The position numbers were made by a program, and so were the translations under genes. Positions 35,797 through 46,351 of a stretch of 64,000 nt of DNA are shown here, piece by piece; within the stretch, counting starts at the first letter, position 1, and each line of letters opens with the position of its first letter. The notes beneath the pieces were generated by a model, which ran no database searches, was not told the origin of the DNA, and saw nothing but the letters and a program-made list of their open reading frames with translations. The DNA comes from Salinisphaera sp. Q1T1-3 (GTDB taxonomy: Bacteria; Pseudomonadota; Gammaproteobacteria; Nevskiales; Salinisphaeraceae), in contig NZ_QZWD01000016.1 of assembly GCF_003602005.1 (NCBI RefSeq), forward strand, positions 1 to 64,000. Reading direction: 5' to 3'.

Positions 35797-36849
35797 TCAA
35801 TCACTCAGCACTCGCAACCGCGCCCCGTCCTCAATCCCGAGCCGTGCCGCTTCTTCGGGATGCACGACAAGCCGATCGCCGTCGGGCGCCCGCCCGACCC
35901 AGGCCGCTCGAAAATCGGCACAGCGATCGGTGGTCGCCGCGAGCGTCAACGGCGTGCCGGGCTTGGCGGCGCTGTCGTCGATGATCGCCTCGACCTCGGT
36001 CGATTCGCGTACGGCCTTCACGTCGTCGAGATAGGCCTCGACCGTGGGCCCGGCATCGAAGATATCGATATAGCCTTCGAAGCGCAGGCCCTGGGCGCGC
36101 AGCATGGCCAGCGCCGGCTTGGTCTGTTCGTGGACCGCGCCGATGGTCTCGCGGGCGTCGGCCGGCAGCATGGCGGTACAGATCGGATAGCGTGGCATCA
36201 GCTCGCCGATGAACGATTTCTGGCCGAGGCCGGTCAAGCGATCGGCGTCGCCGAAATCGATGGGGAAGAAGTGCTGGCCGAGCGCGGTCCAGAACGGGTT
36301 GACGTCGGCGTCGTCGAAACGGCCCCGCATCTCGGCCAGTACCCGGTCGGGAAAGCGATGCCGATAGGCGGCCATGAACAGCCAGCGCATGCGCGACAGA
36401 AGCGTACCGTTGCGCGCGCCACGGGTTCGCCAGTCCGGTCGCAGATACAGCGAGCAGACCTCTGCATCGCCGGTATGGTCGGAGGACAGGAACAGCGTGT
36501 CGATCACGCGGTTGAGGCCGAGCTGTGCCGAGGACTGGGCCATGCGGCCCACGCGATAGTTGTAGAACGGGGCATCCAGACCGACCCGGGCCTCGATCGC
36601 ACAACAGCCGGCGATCCGATCGGCGACCGGTCCGTCGACGGCGTCGTCCTCGAGCACGAAGAAATACAGATCGGGGGCGCTGGCCAGGCTGGCATCGTCC
36701 TCGGTCTTGTCGAAGGCGCGCCGTGTCTCGGCGATATGCTCGGCGAGAAAGTCACGGTTGTCCGGCAGCGAGGTGAATCCGGCCCCGGTCTCGATCGCGA
36801 TCGTGTGCAGGGCCTCGAGATCGGTCTCTTCGATCGGGCGGATCAGCAT
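35797..36849 (-). CDS. astA: Arginine N-succinyltransferase, AstA/AruG-type subunit
   Basis: This 350-aa enzyme transfers succinyl from succinyl-CoA to the alpha-amino group of arginine (or ornithine), the first AST step. Visible family motifs include MLIRPIEETDLEAL at the start, LFLSSDHTGDAEVCSLYLRP near residue 118, FWTALGQHFFPIDFGDADRL near 190 and GFRFEGYIDIFDAGPT-like GLRFEGYIDIFDAGPT near 262. It follows a second, diverged copy directly (7-bp overlap), the AruF-AruG arrangement of Pseudomonas. Confidence 0.93.
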   Translation of the reverse strand: MLIRPIEETDLEALHTIAIETGAGFTSLPDNRDFLAEHIAETRRAFDKTEDDASLASAPDLYFFVLEDDAVDGPVADRIAGCCAIEARVGLDAPFYNYRVGRMAQSSAQLGLNRVIDTLFLSSDHTGDAEVCSLYLRPDWRTRGARNGTLLSRMRWLFMAAYRHRFPDRVLAEMRGRFDDADVNPFWTALGQHFFPIDFGDADRLTGLGQKSFIGELMPRYPICTAMLPADARETIGAVHEQTKPALAMLRAQGLRFEGYIDIFDAGPTVEAYLDDVKAVRESTEVEAIIDDSAAKPGTPLTLAATTDRCADFRAAWVGRAPDGDRLVVHPEEAARLGIEDGARLRVLSD

Positions 36850-37889
36850 GGGGCGTCGCCTCGGTCCAGCGGATGGAGGGGCGCGGCCAGCACGGCACGG
36901 CCCGTGCTCAGCGCCAGCGCGTCCGCGTCGTCACTGGTCATGCAAAGCTGGCCGGTGCCGGAGGTGGTGTAGGGGGCCGCAATACAGCGATAGTCGGCAC
37001 ACTGCTGGTTGGCCAGCAGCGCTGTGGCCGCCGGCGGCGGGGCATGGCGATTATCGATCGTCACCGGGTGCCAGCGGTTGTTGCGTACGCTGTTGAGCCG
37101 TTCGAACGTGCATTCGAGCAACAGGCCGCCGTCGAACAGGTCGATATGGCGGGAATCGGCGAAGCCTTCGGCTCGCAGGTCCGCGGCGGCGGTGACGTGC
37201 CGGGCATGGATCGCGCCGATCGCGGCTCGGCCGGTCTCACTCAACAACGGCTCGTACAACGGAAACGGCGGCATGACCTCGGCGATGAAGCTCTTGGAGT
37301 GGATGCCGGCCATTTCGTTGATCTCGCCGAAATCCTTGACGAAGAAATGCCGGCCCACGGCTTCCCAGAACGCCGAGGTGCCGGTTTCATCCAGCGGCCC
37401 GGGCATCGCCACCGCCAGGCCCGGCATGAAGCGCTCCGGGTGCTGGGCCACGAACATCAGCCGCGCGCGTCGCAGCAGGCGTTCGCCGATGGTGCCGCGA
37501 TGTTCGGCGGCGATCGAGAAAGCACAGAGCAGGCTGGCCTCGGAGAGTTCGTGCGACAGCGACAGGATCGCGACCTCGCGACGCACATCGAGTTGCTGGG
37601 AGGCATGGATGAGCGTTTCGCGGCGCCATGTGTAATAGGCCTCGCGCGCGCCGGCTCGGGCCCGGATGCTGGCGGTGCCGACGACTTCGCCCGCGTACTC
37701 GAGTACGAAGACATATATCTGGCCGTTGGGCGCGGCCACCGAGGCCGACAGGGCTTCCTCGGAGGCTGTCAGCCGGTCGCGAAGCCGGTCGCGATGCGCC
37801 GGCAGATTGGTCAGCGGTGGCTGGGCGCCGGCGGCAAGCGCCACCAGCGCATCGAGATCCGTGGGCTTGCCGGGGCGTACAAGATACAT
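36843..37889 (-). CDS. aruF: Arginine/ornithine succinyltransferase, second subunit (AruF-like)
   Basis: This 348-aa paralogue of the neighbouring AstA has the same layout: MYLVRPGKPTDLDALVALA at the start, a CAF/ERG segment, FWEAVGRHFFVKDFGEINEM near residue 177 and SRHIDLFDGGLLLECTFERL near 250. Pseudomonas has such a heteromeric enzyme (AruF alpha, AruG beta), whereas E. coli has a single AstA. It is more divergent than the AstA copy. The start at 37889 lies 16 bp downstream of the astC stop. Confidence 0.88.
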   Translation of the reverse strand: MYLVRPGKPTDLDALVALAAGAQPPLTNLPAHRDRLRDRLTASEEALSASVAAPNGQIYVFVLEYAGEVVGTASIRARAGAREAYYTWRRETLIHASQQLDVRREVAILSLSHELSEASLLCAFSIAAEHRGTIGERLLRRARLMFVAQHPERFMPGLAVAMPGPLDETGTSAFWEAVGRHFFVKDFGEINEMAGIHSKSFIAEVMPPFPLYEPLLSETGRAAIGAIHARHVTAAADLRAEGFADSRHIDLFDGGLLLECTFERLNSVRNNRWHPVTIDNRHAPPPAATALLANQQCADYRCIAAPYTTSGTGQLCMTSDDADALALSTGRAVLAAPLHPLDRGDAPC

Positions 37890-37905
37890 CGCGAGGCGCG
37901 CCGGC

Positions 37906-39290
<1,385 letters not shown>

Positions 39291-39292
39291 TC

Positions 39293-40336
39293 GTGAGCCG
39301 GGCCGCTGCCACTCGCCGACGCGACAACCAGAGCCGGGTGCTCGAGGCCCTGCGCCGCGACGGCCCGGCGTCGAGGGCCGAGCTTGCCCGTGCGCTGGGG
39401 CTCAGCAAGGTCACGTTGTCCGCGATCGCTCAGCAGGCGTTGCAGGACGGGTGGCTGGTCGAGCGCAACGCTGCCGGCGGCGGCGTCGGTCGGCGCCCGA
39501 CGCTCCTGGCACTGGCCCCGGCGCTCGGCGTGACCGGTGCGGTGGATATCCATGCCGACAGCCTGTCCGTACGGATCAGCGACCTGCGCGGCGCGGTACT
39601 GGCCGAGGCCACCCGCGATACGCCGACCGCCGAGGCGGCGCTCGTCCATCGGGTGCAGGACGAACTCGCCGCCGCCTGTCAGGCCTGCGGCCACGAGGTC
39701 AGCGCGCTGCGTGCCGTCGTTTTCAGTCTGCCGGCGGCGATCGACGTCGACGGCCGGCTCAATGCGGTGGGTGAGCCAGCGTGCCTGGCCGGCATCGATT
39801 GGGTCACAGCGCTCGAGGCGTGGCTACCAGACGTCGCCGTGGCCCTGATCAACAATAGCAACGCCGCGGCCCTGGCCGAACACGCCGAGGGCGCCGCCGC
39901 AGCCTGGGTGAACTTCGCCTATGTCGGCATCGGTCAATCCGGGCTCGGGGCGGGGCTGGTGCTCGACAACATGCTCTATCGCGGTACGCGGCACGGGGCC
40001 GGCGAGATCGGGGCGCTCGTGCTCGGTGATGATGATTACGCACTCGACGGTCTGGCGAAATCGCCGCGGACCGCCGCGTTCTATCGCCGGCTGGCCCAGC
40101 TGGTTGCGCTGATGGACCACCTGCTTGATCTCGACGGCGTCGTACTGCACGCCGCGGACCTGGACCATGCGACCTGGACCCGCGAGCTGCCCCGGGCGCT
40201 CGCCGACTGCGCCATCCGGCCGGTGACCCTGCGCGTGGCCGCACTCGGTGAGCGCGGCCCGCTCGTCGGCGCGGCCCGGCTGGCCGCGGATACCGCCTGG
40301 CGTCATCTCGAACAGCGCATGGCCGAGGCGGACTGA
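39293..40336 (+). CDS. ROK-family transcriptional regulator of the GlcNAc operon
   Basis: This 347-aa protein has an N-terminal winged HTH (RRRDNQSRVLEALRRDG... and SRAELARALGLSKVTLS) at residues 8-60 and a ROK sugar-binding domain after it. Landmarks of the latter are AVVFSLPAAIDVDGRL near 143, LINNSNAAALAEH near 184 and GTRHGAGEIGAL near 231. It probably senses GlcNAc or GlcNAc-6-P. The start is GTG at 39293; no Shine-Dalgarno is visible because the palindrome abuts it, so translation may be leaderless or the start may be slightly later. It heads the nag operon. Confidence 0.88.
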   Translation: MSRAAATRRRDNQSRVLEALRRDGPASRAELARALGLSKVTLSAIAQQALQDGWLVERNAAGGGVGRRPTLLALAPALGVTGAVDIHADSLSVRISDLRGAVLAEATRDTPTAEAALVHRVQDELAAACQACGHEVSALRAVVFSLPAAIDVDGRLNAVGEPACLAGIDWVTALEAWLPDVAVALINNSNAAALAEHAEGAAAAWVNFAYVGIGQSGLGAGLVLDNMLYRGTRHGAGEIGALVLGDDDYALDGLAKSPRTAAFYRRLAQLVALMDHLLDLDGVVLHAADLDHATWTRELPRALADCAIRPVTLRVAALGERGPLVGAARLAADTAWRHLEQRMAEAD

Positions 40337-40377
40337 CACGACATCACAAGCAAGAAACAACACGGAGGAGGCGGCCG

Positions 40378-41760
40378 ATGACGGCAACGACACAGCACAC
40401 GACTTCGCCCACGCGCCTGCCGGCCATGGCCTGGCTGGCGATCGCGATCGCCGCGCTCGGCGGCATGCTCTACGGCTACGATATCGGCATCATCGCGGGC
40501 GCGCTCGTCTTCATGAAGTCCGCACTTTCGCTCGGGCCGGTCGAGATGTCCTGGATCGTGGCGGCGGTGCTCGGCGGCGGTTCGCTGGCCACGCTGATCG
40601 GCGGGCCGGTCGCCGATGCGATCGGGCGCAAGGCCACGCTGCTGATTGCCGGCGTCGTGTTCGCCCTGGGCGTGTTGGTTACCGCCATGGCCGCCGGTTA
40701 CATCGGTGCGCTCGGCGGACGGCTCATCCAGGGGATCGGGGTGGGGCTCGTGACGATCGTCGTGCCCCTGTACATGGTGGAGGTCATGCCGCCCGCGGTC
40801 CGGGGTCGCAGCGTGACGTTGTTTCAACTGTGTCTGACCTTCGGGATTCTGGCCGGTTATCTGGTGGGTTATTTCTTCAACGCCAGCGGCGACTGGCGGG
40901 CGATGTTCGCCACCGCCCTGGTACCGGCCGCGGCGTTCGTGGTGCTGGGTCTGGCGCTGCCGAAATCGCCGCGCTGGCTGATCAAGCGCGGGCGACGCGA
41001 TGAAGCCCGCGCGGCGCTGGCGCGCACGCACAGCCCGGCCGAGGCCGAGACCACGTTCGAAGAACTGGTCGCCCAGACCGATTCAGAAGGGATTTCGGCT
41101 CGCTGGTCGTTGCTGCTGGCCCCGGGCTATCGCAAGGCGTTCTTCCTGGCCCTGGGGATCGGCATCCTCAATCAGCTCACCGGCATCAACACGCTGCTGC
41201 AGTTCAATACCGTCATCCTCGATCAATCGGGTCTCGGCGGAGGTGCCGATGCCGTGCTGGGCAGTGTGTCGGTCGGGCTGACCAATTTCGTGGTGACGAT
41301 CATCGGGCTCGTGCTGATCGACCGTGTCGGGCGGCGTCCGCTGCTTATCGTCGGTACCGCCGGGGCCACCGTGGCGCTGGCCTTCATGGCGTTGGTGCAT
41401 CTGTTCACCGAGGCATCGGCCTTCCAGGGCTATGCAACGCTGTGCGGCCTGATCGGTTTCGTGATCTTCTTCGCCATCGGCCCCGGTATCGTGGTGTGGC
41501 TGGCAATTTCGGAAGTCCTGCCGCTGGCGATCCGGGCCAAGGGCATGGCCGTGGCTCTGTTTGCCAATTCGCTGATGTCGGCGATCCTGGCCGCGGTTTT
41601 CATGAGCATCGTCTCGGTGGCCGGGTATGCCGGGGCCTTCGCCCTGCTTGCCATCGCAGTTTTCGTCTATATGTTGCTGGCCATCTTCCCGTTGCCGGAA
41701 ACCCGTGGCCGCAAGCTGGAAGAGATCGAGACCCATTTTCTGGGAGAAAGCCATGGCTGA
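40378..41760 (+). CDS. MFS sugar porter, probable N-acetylglucosamine/sugar permease
   Basis: This 460-aa transporter of the sugar porter family has 12 predicted membrane helices. Signatures are GGMLYGYDIGIIAGAL in TM1, GPVADAIGRKATLLIAG after TM2, GRLIQGIGVGL, WRAMFATALVP, NQLTGINTLLQFNTVI in TM7, IDRVGRRPLL and the C-terminal PLPETRGRKLEEIE. GGAGGAGG precedes the ATG. Position between the ROK regulator and GlcNAc kinase suggests GlcNAc or a chitin-derived sugar as substrate, with the kinase trapping it. Confidence 0.88.
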   Translation: MTATTQHTTSPTRLPAMAWLAIAIAALGGMLYGYDIGIIAGALVFMKSALSLGPVEMSWIVAAVLGGGSLATLIGGPVADAIGRKATLLIAGVVFALGVLVTAMAAGYIGALGGRLIQGIGVGLVTIVVPLYMVEVMPPAVRGRSVTLFQLCLTFGILAGYLVGYFFNASGDWRAMFATALVPAAAFVVLGLALPKSPRWLIKRGRRDEARAALARTHSPAEAETTFEELVAQTDSEGISARWSLLLAPGYRKAFFLALGIGILNQLTGINTLLQFNTVILDQSGLGGGADAVLGSVSVGLTNFVVTIIGLVLIDRVGRRPLLIVGTAGATVALAFMALVHLFTEASAFQGYATLCGLIGFVIFFAIGPGIVVWLAISEVLPLAIRAKGMAVALFANSLMSAILAAVFMSIVSVAGYAGAFALLAIAVFVYMLLAIFPLPETRGRKLEEIETHFLGESHG

Positions 41761-42646
41761 ACGCCAGCCCCGTGTGCGCATCGGCGTCGATGCCGGCGCC
41801 AGCAAGACACGCGTGGTCGCCCTCGAGGCGACGGGTTCGCTGATCGGCGCGGCCAACGGGCCTGCTGCCACGCTCAATGGTCGGGCCGATACGGCCTGGC
41901 GGACCGTTCAGGAAACGATCCGTGCGATCGCGCCGCTGGAAGCGGTCGATCCGGCGGCCATGCGTGTGGTCGTCGGCATCGCGGGTACGGAAATCGCGAC
42001 GGCCTATCGCGCGTTCTGCGACAGCGCGCCGGCGTGGGGATCGCTGAGCGTGGTCTCGGATGCGCACGTGGCCTGTGCCGGGGCGCATGACGGTCGGGAC
42101 GGGGCGATTGTGGCGGTCGGGACCGGCGTGGTCGGCTTCTGTCGCCATGCCGGGGACAGCACACGCGTCGGTGGCTGGGGGTTCCCGCACGATGATCGGG
42201 GCTCGGGGGCCTGGCTCGGCATGGAGGCCGTCGGCCATGCGCTGGCCGCCGCGGACGGACGCCGCCCGCGCGATACGCTGGCCGAGCAGGTTCTGGCGGC
42301 CTATGACGATGATCCGGGCACGCTCGCTGCCTGGGCCTGTACGGCCGATGCCGGCGCCTTCGCGCGACACGCCCGGCTCGTGGCCGAGCGGGCCGCGGCC
42401 GGTGAGGCGCATGCCACGGCGCTCATTGGCGAGGCCGCTGTCCATGTCTCGGCCGTGGCGCGAGCGTTGATCGGCGAACGGGCCGGTCTGGCGCTCGCGC
42501 TCACCGGCGGGCTGGCCGAGACCGTGGCGCCGTGGCTGGACGCCGATCTGGCATCACGGCTCACCCCGGCCGTCCACGACGGTGCGCATGGCGCCGCACT
42601 GATGGCCGGCGAGCAGACGTATTCGACAACGGAGTCCAATTCATGA
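41753..42646 (+). CDS. N-acetylglucosamine kinase (BadF/BadG ATPase family, NagK-II type)
   Basis: This 297-aa kinase of the BadF/BadG/BcrA/BcrD ASKHA fold has phosphate-1 motif GVDAGASKTRVVAL near residue 11, phosphate-2 VAVGTGVVGFC near 120 and GGWGFPHDDRGSGAWLGMEA near 139. An adenosine-binding LALTGGLAE lies near 247. In gammaproteobacterial nag operons such proteins phosphorylate free GlcNAc. It overlaps the transporter stop by 8 bp and the next gene start by 4 bp. Confidence 0.85.
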   Translation: MAERQPRVRIGVDAGASKTRVVALEATGSLIGAANGPAATLNGRADTAWRTVQETIRAIAPLEAVDPAAMRVVVGIAGTEIATAYRAFCDSAPAWGSLSVVSDAHVACAGAHDGRDGAIVAVGTGVVGFCRHAGDSTRVGGWGFPHDDRGSGAWLGMEAVGHALAAADGRRPRDTLAEQVLAAYDDDPGTLAAWACTADAGAFARHARLVAERAAAGEAHATALIGEAAVHVSAVARALIGERAGLALALTGGLAETVAPWLDADLASRLTPAVHDGAHGAALMAGEQTYSTTESNS

Positions 42647-43692
42647 GCCCGTCCACTCTCATGCGTCAGGAAATGCGCGAGACCCCCGAGCGCCTGACGG
42701 AACAATGGCAGGCCAACCGGAATGTCATCGCCGCGATTGCTGCCGAGCTGGCGATGCGCCCGGCAGCGCCCTGGTGGGTGACGGCCCGCGGCAGCTCATC
42801 CCACGCGGGCGCGTTCTTCGCGGCTGCGGCTGGGCTTGGCGCCGGGCGTGTGGTGGGCGAGATCACGCCGAGTCTGTTCACGGTCTACGAGCGCCAGCCG
42901 CGGCTGGACGGGGCGATGGTCATGGCCATCTCGCAGTCCGGGGCCGGCTCGGATATCAATGCCGTGGTCGAGGCCGCCAACGCCGGCGGCGCGCTCTCGG
43001 TGGCGCTGACCAACGATCCGAGCTCGGCGCTCGGCCGGGCGGCTACGCACACCATCAATCTCGCGATGGGCCCGGAGCGGGCCGTCGCCGCGACCAAGAC
43101 CTATCTCGGTACTCTGGCGGCATCGGCTCGTCTGGTGGCCGCAGCGTCCGATGATCGCCAGCTGGAAGCCGCGCTCGAGCGGCTGCCGGCCACGCTGGCG
43201 GCTCGCCGCGATGCATATGCCGCGCTGTCGGCCGAGACGCTGGCCGATTTCGACCGGGCCGGCTTCGTACTGGGCCGGGGCGTGAGTCTGGGCATCGCCC
43301 GCGAGGTGGCGCTGAAGTTCAAGGAAGTCTGCGTGACGCCGGCCGAGGCATTCTCGGCGGCCGAGTTCATCCATGGTCCGCTCACGCTGGTCGGCCCGGG
43401 GACGCCCATACTCATGATCTGTCTGGATGATGCGACCCGGCCCGGTCTGATCGATACGGCCCATCGACTGGCCGAACTCGGAGCACAGGTCACGCTGATT
43501 GGCCCGGCGCTCGACGACGTGGCCGGCGCCGATAACCTGGCCGTCGTCAGCCGACCTGCCACGGGCAACGTGTTCACCGATGCCATCGCGCTCGCCTTCG
43601 ATTGCTACGGCGCGCTGGAAGCCCGCGCGGTGGCGCTCGGCTATGATCCGGACCAGCCGCCCAACGTGCGCAAGGTCACCAGCACCTACTGA
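42643..43692 (+). CDS. nagB-II: SIS-domain glucosamine-6-phosphate deaminase (NagB-II / AgaS-like)
   Basis: This 349-aa protein consists of two SIS domains as in the isomerase half of GlmS. VTARGSSSHAGAFFAAA near residue 46 and AISQSGAGSDINAV near 99 are the sugar phosphate-binding loops, and ATKTYLGTLAA near 152 corresponds to the TKxY region. LGRGVSLGIAREVALKFKEV near 214 and AAEFIHGPL near 246 complete the second site. It lacks the glutamine amidotransferase domain, so it should deaminate GlcN-6-P to fructose-6-P. The start overlaps the kinase stop (ATGA). Confidence 0.87.
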   Translation: MSPSTLMRQEMRETPERLTEQWQANRNVIAAIAAELAMRPAAPWWVTARGSSSHAGAFFAAAAGLGAGRVVGEITPSLFTVYERQPRLDGAMVMAISQSGAGSDINAVVEAANAGGALSVALTNDPSSALGRAATHTINLAMGPERAVAATKTYLGTLAASARLVAAASDDRQLEAALERLPATLAARRDAYAALSAETLADFDRAGFVLGRGVSLGIAREVALKFKEVCVTPAEAFSAAEFIHGPLTLVGPGTPILMICLDDATRPGLIDTAHRLAELGAQVTLIGPALDDVAGADNLAVVSRPATGNVFTDAIALAFDCYGALEARAVALGYDPDQPPNVRKVTSTY

Positions 43693-44165
43693 TGAACAGG
43701 CACGCCTCAGCCGGTGCCGCGGCGCGCGATCGGCCGGTCATATCGGCGTGGCGCGATCCGTGGTTCTGGGGATTCGTCGCCCTGGGGCCGCTGTATTGGG
43801 TCGGCCTGTGGCTGACCGGCACAGGGCTGGCTGTGTCGATGACGCGCGCGGCGCCGCTGACCTGGCTTACGCTCGGGCTGATCGTGCCGATCGTCGAGGA
43901 GGTATTCTTTCGCGGTCTGCTCCAGCAGGGCCTGCGGTGCATGACACGGCGTCAGATCGGCGTCGGTGTGTCGGCCGCGAATCTGATCACCAGCCTGGTG
44001 TTCTGTACAGCGCATGCGATGACCCGCGGGCCAAGTGTGGCGGCCGGGGTGTTCGTGCCATCGCTGTTGTTCGGCCTTTGCTACGAGCGTCATCGCTCGC
44101 TGGCCAGTCCGGTCGCGTTGCATTGCAGCTATAACAGCGGCTATTTCCTGTTGTTCGGTTGGTAG
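43692..44165 (+). CDS. CPBP-family intramembrane glutamic endopeptidase (MrtJ-like)
   Basis: This 157-aa membrane protein has four or five hydrophobic segments and the CPBP motifs EEVFFRGLLQQ (catalytic Glu pair, residue about 69) and FCTAHAM (His, near 104), with a final HCSYNSGY near 144. The PFWGF/LGPLYWVGLW start, short length and ANLITS...PSLLFG...ER pattern remind me of MrtJ, the protease of JDVT-CTERM sorting systems; this is tentative. It overlaps the SIS gene by 1 bp, so it is co-translated inside the GlcNAc operon, an unusual place. Confidence 0.75.
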   Translation: MNRHASAGAAARDRPVISAWRDPWFWGFVALGPLYWVGLWLTGTGLAVSMTRAAPLTWLTLGLIVPIVEEVFFRGLLQQGLRCMTRRQIGVGVSAANLITSLVFCTAHAMTRGPSVAAGVFVPSLLFGLCYERHRSLASPVALHCSYNSGYFLLFGW

Positions 44166-44306
44166 TTTCCGGCCAGCATGCCGGTCGATCAGAGACACGC
44201 AGATGTGATCGAGACCCGGCGGTCGGTCGGCCACGGTGCGCGCGCCACGGCCGGGTCGAATCGCCTGGCCGGCCGCCGATAGGACAAGACCGATGAGAGC
44301 ATCGCC

Positions 44307-45473
44307 ATGAATACGCAACCCGACCGTTTTCGATTGCACGGTGCCACGGTGCACGACGGCGTATCGACGACACGTACGATCGCCATCGATGGTATTCGGC
44401 TGGCGGCCGAGATCGATCACGGGCGTGATATCGCACTGCCGGAGGACTGGCATGTCATTCCCGGTTTTATCGATGCCCATATCCACGGCGCCATCGGCCA
44501 CGATGTGATGGATGCCGATGCAGCCGGGCTGGCAGCGATCGCGCGCTATCTGCCGGCCGAGGGCACGACGTCGTTTCTGGCCACGACCATGACTGGGCCG
44601 CATGACGCGATCGAGGCTGCTCTGGGCAACGCCGCGGCTTTCGAGGCGCCGGGTGGGGCGGCTGAAATGCTCGGCGTGCATCTCGAAGGGCCATTCGTCG
44701 ATCGTGACAAGGCCGGAGCACAGCCGGTCGCCTGCATCACTGCCCCGGACGTGGCGCTGTTCGACCGCTGGCAGGCTGCCGCCGGCGGGCGTATCCAGGT
44801 TGTGACACTCGCGCCCGAACAGCCCGGCGGCGAAGCCCTGGTCGCGCATCTCGTGGCCCGGGGCGTTCGACCGTCCATCGGCCATTCGAGCTGTTCCGCG
44901 GCGCGGGCCCAGGCTGCGATCGCCGCCGGTGCCAGCCGCGGTACGCATCTGTTCAACGCCATGAACGGCCTGCATCACCGCGAACCCGGGGCGGCCTGTG
45001 CACTGCTTACCGATCCGGCGGCGTCTGCGGAGCTCATCGTGGACGGTCTGCATGTGGCGCCGGCGATGGTGAAGCTGGCCTGGCGGACCGCCGGTGCCGA
45101 GCGGCTGATGACGATCACCGATGCGATGCGGGCCAAAGGCCTCGGTGACGGCGAGACCGAACTCGGCGGTCAGGCCGTGACCGTGGCCCACGGCGAGGCC
45201 CGGCTGGCCGACGGCACGCTCGCTGGCAGCGTGCTGACTTTCGATACGGCCTTTCGCAACCTGCGCGCATTCACCGGTTGCGATATGGCCGAGGCGATCG
45301 CCATGACCAGCACCAACGCGGCCCGTGATCTCGGCGTGGCCGATCGCAAGGGGCGCCTGCTGCCGGGATACGATGCCGACCTGGTGGTGCTGGATAGCGA
45401 AGGCCGGCTGCGCCTCACCGTCGCCCGCGGCGTCGTGGCCTACGATCCGGACGGACTGGCGGCATGCGCTTGA
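44307..45473 (+). CDS. nagA: N-acetylglucosamine-6-phosphate deacetylase
   Basis: This 388-aa amidohydrolase removes acetate from GlcNAc-6-P, giving GlcN-6-P for NagB-II. Metal and catalytic motifs: PGFIDAHIHGAIGHDVMDA near residue 52, HLEGPFVDRDKAGAQP near 125, GHSSCSAARAQ near 191, GTHLFNAMNGLHHREPG near 212 and catalytic Asp in ITDAMRAKG near 270. It follows the protease gene after 141 bp without a clear promoter and ends the nag operon. Confidence 0.95.
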   Translation: MNTQPDRFRLHGATVHDGVSTTRTIAIDGIRLAAEIDHGRDIALPEDWHVIPGFIDAHIHGAIGHDVMDADAAGLAAIARYLPAEGTTSFLATTMTGPHDAIEAALGNAAAFEAPGGAAEMLGVHLEGPFVDRDKAGAQPVACITAPDVALFDRWQAAAGGRIQVVTLAPEQPGGEALVAHLVARGVRPSIGHSSCSAARAQAAIAAGASRGTHLFNAMNGLHHREPGAACALLTDPAASAELIVDGLHVAPAMVKLAWRTAGAERLMTITDAMRAKGLGDGETELGGQAVTVAHGEARLADGTLAGSVLTFDTAFRNLRAFTGCDMAEAIAMTSTNAARDLGVADRKGRLLPGYDADLVVLDSEGRLRLTVARGVVAYDPDGLAACA

Positions 45474-45553
45474 TCTTCAAGGGGATGAACGTGGCGCTCG
45501 GCCTGTCGCTGGTTTAGCGTCAGGTCGCGGTTCACGAATACGAGCGATCGCTC

Positions 45554-46171
45554 GTGGCATTCATTCCCGAACTGGCCATGCTGGGCACCGTCCTGCTTCT
45601 GGGCTGTATCAGCCCGGGGCCCGATTTCGTGGCCGTGACGTCGCACGCGCTGGCCGATCGGCGCTCGGGCGTGAAGATCGCCTGTGGGATCGCCACAGCG
45701 ATCACGATCTGGGCGGCGCTGTCGGTAGCGGGGCTGGCCTTCGTGCTCTCGCGCGTGGCTTTCGTCTATGAAGCGGTTCGTCTGGCCGGGGCCGCCTTTC
45801 TGGTCTATCTGGGTATCAAACTGTTGTGGTCCGCCCGGCACGGTGCGACCGATGGGCCGCCGCGTCTTGCAGCCGCGACCACGCAGGGCTCGTTTCGTCG
45901 CGGGTTCGTACTGGGGCTGTTCAACCCGAAATCCGCGGTATTCTTCTCCAGCCTGTTCGCGACACTATTGCCGGCTGATGCGCCGGTCTGGGTGTTCGCC
46001 GCCACGATCGCGCTTGCTGCCGTCACGGCCTTTGGTTGGTTCCTCGCCGTGGCATTTTTGTTTTCGGTCGGGCGTATCCAGTCGCTATATCGCCGAGCGC
46101 GTCGCGTGATCGATGCCACCATGGGCGTGGTGCTGGCGGCACTCGGCCTGCGCCTGGCCTTCGAGCGCTAG
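45554..46171 (+). CDS. LysE/RhtB-family amino acid exporter
   Basis: This 205-aa inner-membrane protein has about six hydrophobic segments and the family motif GCISPGPDFVAVTSHALADRR near residue 17, GIATAITIW near 45 and a GLFNPKSAVFFSSLF motif near 122. RhtB/LysE proteins export amino acids or their derivatives to avoid overload. The start is GTG at 45554. The TAG stop (46169-46171) coincides with the first base of a family B repeat. Substrate unknown. Confidence 0.88.
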   Translation: MAFIPELAMLGTVLLLGCISPGPDFVAVTSHALADRRSGVKIACGIATAITIWAALSVAGLAFVLSRVAFVYEAVRLAGAAFLVYLGIKLLWSARHGATDGPPRLAAATTQGSFRRGFVLGLFNPKSAVFFSSLFATLLPADAPVWVFAATIALAAVTAFGWFLAVAFLFSVGRIQSLYRRARRVIDATMGVVLAALGLRLAFER

Positions 46172-46350
46172 GGCGTGTCGTCACGAGATAGGCGGCCGCA
46201 TTGTCCGGCGAGTGGTCCCGGGCAGGGGCGCAGGCCGTCGTGCGTAGCGCCACTGGCCGGAATAACCCGGCGGGCCGGCGATCAGCCGGCGTTATTGCTC
46301 GTTCACGTGGCGCGTGCCACGCCGCGCTCGCGTTGTTGGATGGTCAGGCG
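46171..46350 (+). repeat. Family B interspersed repeat, copy B1 (approximate right end)
   Basis: It starts GGGCGTGTCGTCACGAGATA directly at the TAG stop of the LysE gene. It shares this terminus and an internal GCGTTAT-GCTCG-T-ACGTGGC block with the sequence from 60190. The terminus is similar in style to family A (GGGC-TGT) but the interior is different. The right end is not sharp; similarity fades near 46350. Confidence 0.55.
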
Positions 46351-46351
46351 G

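Noticed and set aside
45463-45516. A 17-codon frame starting MRLIFKGMNVALG overlapping the nagA end
   Set aside because: It is very short, with no family resemblance and no separate ribosome-binding site; at most a decayed start or coupling leader.
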